Source: Parvularculaceae bacterium | Lineage (GTDB): Bacteria; Pseudomonadota; Alphaproteobacteria; Caulobacterales; Parvularculaceae | NCBI GenBank assembly: GCA_004213235.1 | Contig: SHAI01000004.1 | Coordinates: 1 to 24,639, forward strand | Direction: 5' to 3' | Length of the DNA stretch: 24,639 nt | In this document: positions 21,930-24,639 of the stretch, one piece after another | Position numbering within the stretch: position 1 is the stretch's first letter | Layout of the letters: every line of letters starts with the position of its first letter | Notes under the pieces: model-generated | What the model saw: the letters and a program-made list of their open reading frames with translations, nothing else | Databases searched by the model: none | Told to the model about the DNA's origin: nothing | Position numbers and translations under genes: made by a program

Positions 21930-22078
21930 CAGTCTGGTTTAGACTTTTTTCCGCGCCAATCAATCAGCGTTCAGTCTTTCGGGGCGGAATTTGTGCGCGC
22001 AGCGTATTTGGCGGCCTATCCGGTCCGTTATGGATTTCGGCAGATGGGGCACCAGAGCCGGCCAGGTCGCAATGCGCT

Positions 22079-22822
22079 TTAGATTGTGGCTCTATTGCCA
22101 TCCTCGTACGCGCCAGCATGTCCGCTTCGCAGGATTGCGGGCGTTTCGAACACTGCCGCCGCAAAGGCCGCAATGTTTTCGACGATCAGCCTGTTTCCGG
22201 CATCACGGTCCCGCAGGCCAGTAGATATGTCCACCCCGGCTGGCCGGACGTGTGCAATCGCCTGGTCAATATTGGATGCGGTAAGCGCGCCGGCGAGGAG
22301 TACCGGATGGCGGGTCGCCTCAACAATACGTCTACTGATTGACCAGCCTTGCATGTCGCTGGCTCCCTCCGGGCTAGATGAAGTGCCGGTGTATGACGAC
22401 GCCTTGCTGGAATCCAGAAGAAGTATGTCGGCGAACTGGTCAGCTTCGCGCGCCGTTTCAATCGCGCTTTCGCTCGCAACATGAACGGTTTGAATAATTC
22501 GGACGGAGGGATGGACTGCGCGTATAATCGTCCAGTCACGGGGCTTTACGGCGTTGCAAATTTGAACCGTATTTACCCCGGTGCGGTGCACATGATCCGC
22601 GATTGCCCCGCCATGGGTCTCGCCGGTCAGCAGGACGCGCCAAACCGTATTGCCGTGGACGGCGCGCACCTGTTGGGAAATATGCGCTATGTCAGAATCT
22701 GGAATGGTGTCCGATTGGTTTGAATTTTGCGCAGCAAGGCCGACGGCAAATGCGCCAGCGCCAATGGCGGCGTGCGCCTCTTCCGCGTTCCGAATGCCCG
22801 AAACTTTAAATCCGAATTTCAT
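22079..22822 (-). CDS. Divergent phosphoribosylanthranilate isomerase (TrpF)-like protein
   Basis: A 247-residue TIM-barrel protein with recognisable TrpF wording but altered key residues. The N-terminal K-V-S-G-I-R corresponds to K-I-C-G-I-T, so the catalytic cysteine is Ser8. The region equivalent to the anthranilate-binding S-P-R reads SNQSD, lacking the arginine. The catalytic aspartate is kept (LLLDS, Asp137). The glycine-rich phosphate loop equivalent to GGTG-x-x-F-D-W is YTGTSSSPEGASDMQGW. LAGALTASNIDQAI and AGVDISTGL match the C-terminal phosphate site. It may still bind a phosphoribosyl compound but is unlikely to be an efficient TrpF. The start at 22822 has no clear ribosome binding site. 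No tryptophan gene is near; it sits in the infB-rbfA interval, normally short. Function unknown. Confidence 0.75.
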   Translation of the reverse strand: MKFGFKVSGIRNAEEAHAAIGAGAFAVGLAAQNSNQSDTIPDSDIAHISQQVRAVHGNTVWRVLLTGETHGGAIADHVHRTGVNTVQICNAVKPRDWTIIRAVHPSVRIIQTVHVASESAIETAREADQFADILLLDSSKASSYTGTSSSPEGASDMQGWSISRRIVEATRHPVLLAGALTASNIDQAIAHVRPAGVDISTGLRDRDAGNRLIVENIAAFAAAVFETPAILRSGHAGAYEDGNRATI

Positions 22823-23164
22823 ATGACGTGCCCAACGAGTATTTTCTACCAGCCTATAAATCTACAAGCAGTACGCGTAGGGAAGATCAGTCAGATTGCC
22901 ATTTTTCGGTTTGAGCTTGCGGCACCTTGACGCGGCGCACCCTGATCTCCAGGCCTACTCGGGATTAGTCGAGTTGGAATCATAGATCAGACGACGATCC
23001 ATTTTCGTATTGGGCTGTCCGTAGGTGGGCGCGTCCATCGGCGGGCGCGCGATTTCACGCACCCTGGCGAGGGGATCGCTTTTAATGTCTCGCGACGTCT
23101 GGGCGCATACCGGCGGGACGAATATCGGCCCGGCGAACATCGGCCAGGCGCTGTGGGACGCGGT
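22823..23164. other. 342-bp spacer between infB and the TrpF-like gene
   Basis: It contains one doubtful small frame (22955-23140, listed separately) and part of the stem-loop around the infB stop. No promoter or T-run terminator stands out. A weak minus-strand pair, TTGTAG and AAATAC with 17 bases between, precedes the TrpF-like gene but is poor. Confidence 0.4.
22955..23140 (-). CDS. Doubtful small ORF downstream of infB
   Basis: Sixty-one codons from an ATG at 23140, with no ribosome binding site and no recognisable motif. The start MFAGPIFVPPVCAQTS is mildly hydrophobic and the rest polar. Third-base composition looks fairly coding-like. The frame is the same as infB and stays open from the infB TAG onward, 69 sense codons in all, so it could also be read as a potential read-through extension or a decayed gene. 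I regard it as unproven. Confidence 0.2.
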   Translation of the reverse strand: MFAGPIFVPPVCAQTSRDIKSDPLARVREIARPPMDAPTYGQPNTKMDRRLIYDSNSTNPE

Positions 23165-23180
23165 CTAGAGGGACCGCGTC
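23157..23180 (-). promoter_or_regulatory. Stem-loop enclosing the infB stop codon
   Basis: GACGCGGTC (23157-23165) and GACCGCGTC (23172-23180) are perfect nine-base complements with a six-base loop; the infB TAG is split between the loop and the stem. No T-run follows, so a classical terminator is unlikely. It could protect or attenuate the 3' end of the infB message. Confidence 0.5.
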
Positions 23181-24639
23181 ACCTTCTCCACGGTGAAGCA
23201 TTCGATGACGTCGCCCGTTTTCAAGTCGTCATAATTGGCGAAGCTCATGCCGCATTCCTGGCCTCCCGTCACCTCATTGACGTCATCCTTGAAGCGCTTG
23301 AGCTGGGACAGCTCGCCTTCATGGATCACGGTGTCGTCGCGGATCAGGCGCACTTTGGCCCCGCGTTTGACCTGCCCTTCGGTGACACGACAGCCGGCAA
23401 CCTTGCCGATCTTGGTAATGTTGAACACTTCCAGGATCTCCGCATTGCCGAGGAAGGTTTCGTGCAACTCCGGATCAAGCATCCCCGACAGGGTGCCCTT
23501 AATGTCGTCAATGAGGTCATAGATTACCGAATAATAGCGGATCTCAACCCCTTGGCTCTCGGCTTCATTACGGGCCTGCTTGTTCGCGCGGACGTTAAAT
23601 CCGATGACCGGCGCATTTGACGCCCCGGCCAGGATGACGTCACTTTCTGACACGCCGCCGACGCCGGTATGCAGTACACGCACGCGCACTTCGTCATTTG
23701 CGAGTTTTTCCAGCGCGCCAACAATGGCCTCAACGGAGCCTTGAACATCGCCCTTCAATACGATGGGAAGTTCTTTAAACTCCGCATCCTGAAGTTGCGC
23801 CATCATCTGTTCCAGCGATGTGCCGGACGATTTGGCGTTTGCATGTTCGCGGCGTTTCCGGCTCCGGAATTCAGAAACTTCGCGCGCGCGCGCTTCTGTA
23901 TCAACAACCGCAAATCTGTCGCCGGGTTCCGGCACGCCATTAAGGCCAAGAATTTCAACAGGGAAAGCCGGGCCAGCTTGTGTTATCTGGGCACCTTGAT
24001 CATCGCTCAAGGCGCGAACCTTACCCCATTCAGATCCGACGACCAGGATATCGCCGCGTTTCAGGGTGCCGCGTTCAACCAGCAGGGTGGATACCGCGCC
24101 GCGACCTTTATCGAGGCGTGCTTCCACAACGGAACCTTCCGCCGCCCGGTCCGGGTTTGCTTTTAGTTCAAGCAATTCCGACTGCAGCAGGATAGCCTCC
24201 AGCAGACCGTCCAGATTGGTGCCTTTAAGCGCAGAGACTTCAACATCTTGAATATCCCCGCCGAGGCTTTCCACCTGGATTTCATGTTGCAGAAGGTCCG
24301 TACGCACCTTGTCCGCATTGGCCTCCGGTTTGTCGATCTTGTTAATCGCGACAATGATCGGCGCGCCTGCGGCTTTGGCGTGGCTAATCGCTTCCACCGT
24401 CTGCGGCTTGATTGAATCATCTGCCGCAACAACAAGGATTACAATATCGGTTACATTGGCACCGCGTGCGCGCATTTGGGTAAAGGCGGCGTGGCCTGGG
24501 GTGTCGAGGAAAGTGACCTTTCTCTCATCATCGCCGACCGCGATCTGATATGCACCGATGTGTTGGGTAATGCCGCCAGCTTCGCCGGAAACAACATTAG
24601 TTGTACGCAGAGCATCAAGCAGCGACGTCTTGCCATGAT
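23165..24639 (-). CDS. infB: Translation initiation factor IF-2 (5' end outside window)
   Basis: GTPase that places initiator fMet-tRNA on the 30S subunit and promotes subunit joining. The window cuts the gene inside the G1 loop: the first readable residues on the minus strand are HGKTSLLDALR. The frame continues to 23165 (490 residues), beyond the internal ATG at 24475. Switch I region GGITQHIGAY, G3 DTPGHAAF, G4 NKIDKPEAN and the downstream ALKGTNLDGLLEAI follow. The C-terminal domains include the second beta-barrel and the fMet-tRNA-binding C2 domain (CRVTEGQVKRGAKVRLIRD, ECGMSFANYDDLKTGDVIECF). The end VEKVTRSL is normal for the family. The missing N-terminal part lies beyond the window. 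It leads the infB-TrpF-like-rbfA-truB series. Confidence 0.98.
   Translation of the reverse strand, partial: HGKTSLLDALRTTNVVSGEAGGITQHIGAYQIAVGDDERKVTFLDTPGHAAFTQMRARGANVTDIVILVVAADDSIKPQTVEAISHAKAAGAPIIVAINKIDKPEANADKVRTDLLQHEIQVESLGGDIQDVEVSALKGTNLDGLLEAILLQSELLELKANPDRAAEGSVVEARLDKGRGAVSTLLVERGTLKRGDILVVGSEWGKVRALSDDQGAQITQAGPAFPVEILGLNGVPEPGDRFAVVDTEARAREVSEFRSRKRREHANAKSSGTSLEQMMAQLQDAEFKELPIVLKGDVQGSVEAIVGALEKLANDEVRVRVLHTGVGGVSESDVILAGASNAPVIGFNVRANKQARNEAESQGVEIRYYSVIYDLIDDIKGTLSGMLDPELHETFLGNAEILEVFNITKIGKVAGCRVTEGQVKRGAKVRLIRDDTVIHEGELSQLKRFKDDVNEVTGGQECGMSFANYDDLKTGDVIECFTVEKVTRSL

Noticed and set aside
21964..22173. Small minus-strand frame overlapping the TrpF-like gene and its 3' spacer
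   Set aside because: It starts inside the TrpF-like gene in another frame, and shows no motif or ribosome binding site.

Overview
The window reads as a chromosomal core-gene region of an alphaproteobacterium. The evidence is a fabA-fabB-fabI cluster, the infB...rbfA...truB...rpsO...pnp translation/RNA-decay order, a perfect CtrA-type box (TTAA-N7-TTAA) and moderately GC-rich codon use. I cannot place it more closely than the class. I see no tRNA, rRNA, transposase, phage gene or CRISPR array. All positions come from reading the sequence; no database search was possible.

Left part (1-8150), all on the minus strand. Two small single-pass membrane proteins of unknown function (the first cut by the window edge) are followed by argG. 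Next is a translationally coupled pair: an S41-type lipoprotein protease with a 19-proline linker and a 120-residue lipoprotein. Then comes a tight four-gene run, read from high to low coordinates: alpha/beta hydrolase (epoxide-hydrolase-like), rlmN, a flavoprotein of the type found fused to SelD, and arfB.

Middle part (8267-14476), mostly plus strand. dut and a MoeB/ThiF-type adenylyltransferase converge on a 2-hydroxyacid dehydrogenase. A divergent 229-bp region carrying the CtrA-like box and a perfect palindrome leads into an exported SH3-domain protein. The unsaturated fatty-acid block follows: fabA, fabB, a two-helix small membrane protein, fabI. A threefold 16-bp tandem repeat lies in front of fabA.

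Right part (14478-24639), all minus strand. It holds a LuxR-type HTH protein fused to a degenerate alpha/beta-hydrolase domain, then pnp with a textbook terminator. A short-chain dehydrogenase sits between rpsO and pnp. rpsO has a leader with two interleaved helices just upstream of its ribosome binding site, a candidate S15 autoregulatory element. A 587-bp gene-free stretch between rpsO and truB holds a 17-bp tandem repeat and three hairpins. truB, rbfA, a TrpF-like protein lacking the catalytic cysteine, and the 3' two-thirds of infB complete the window.

No obviously new multi-gene system is present. The best leads are the rpsO leader, the LuxR-hydrolase fusion, the TrpF-like protein inside the infB-rbfA cluster, the structured rpsO-truB spacer and the repeat in front of fabA.
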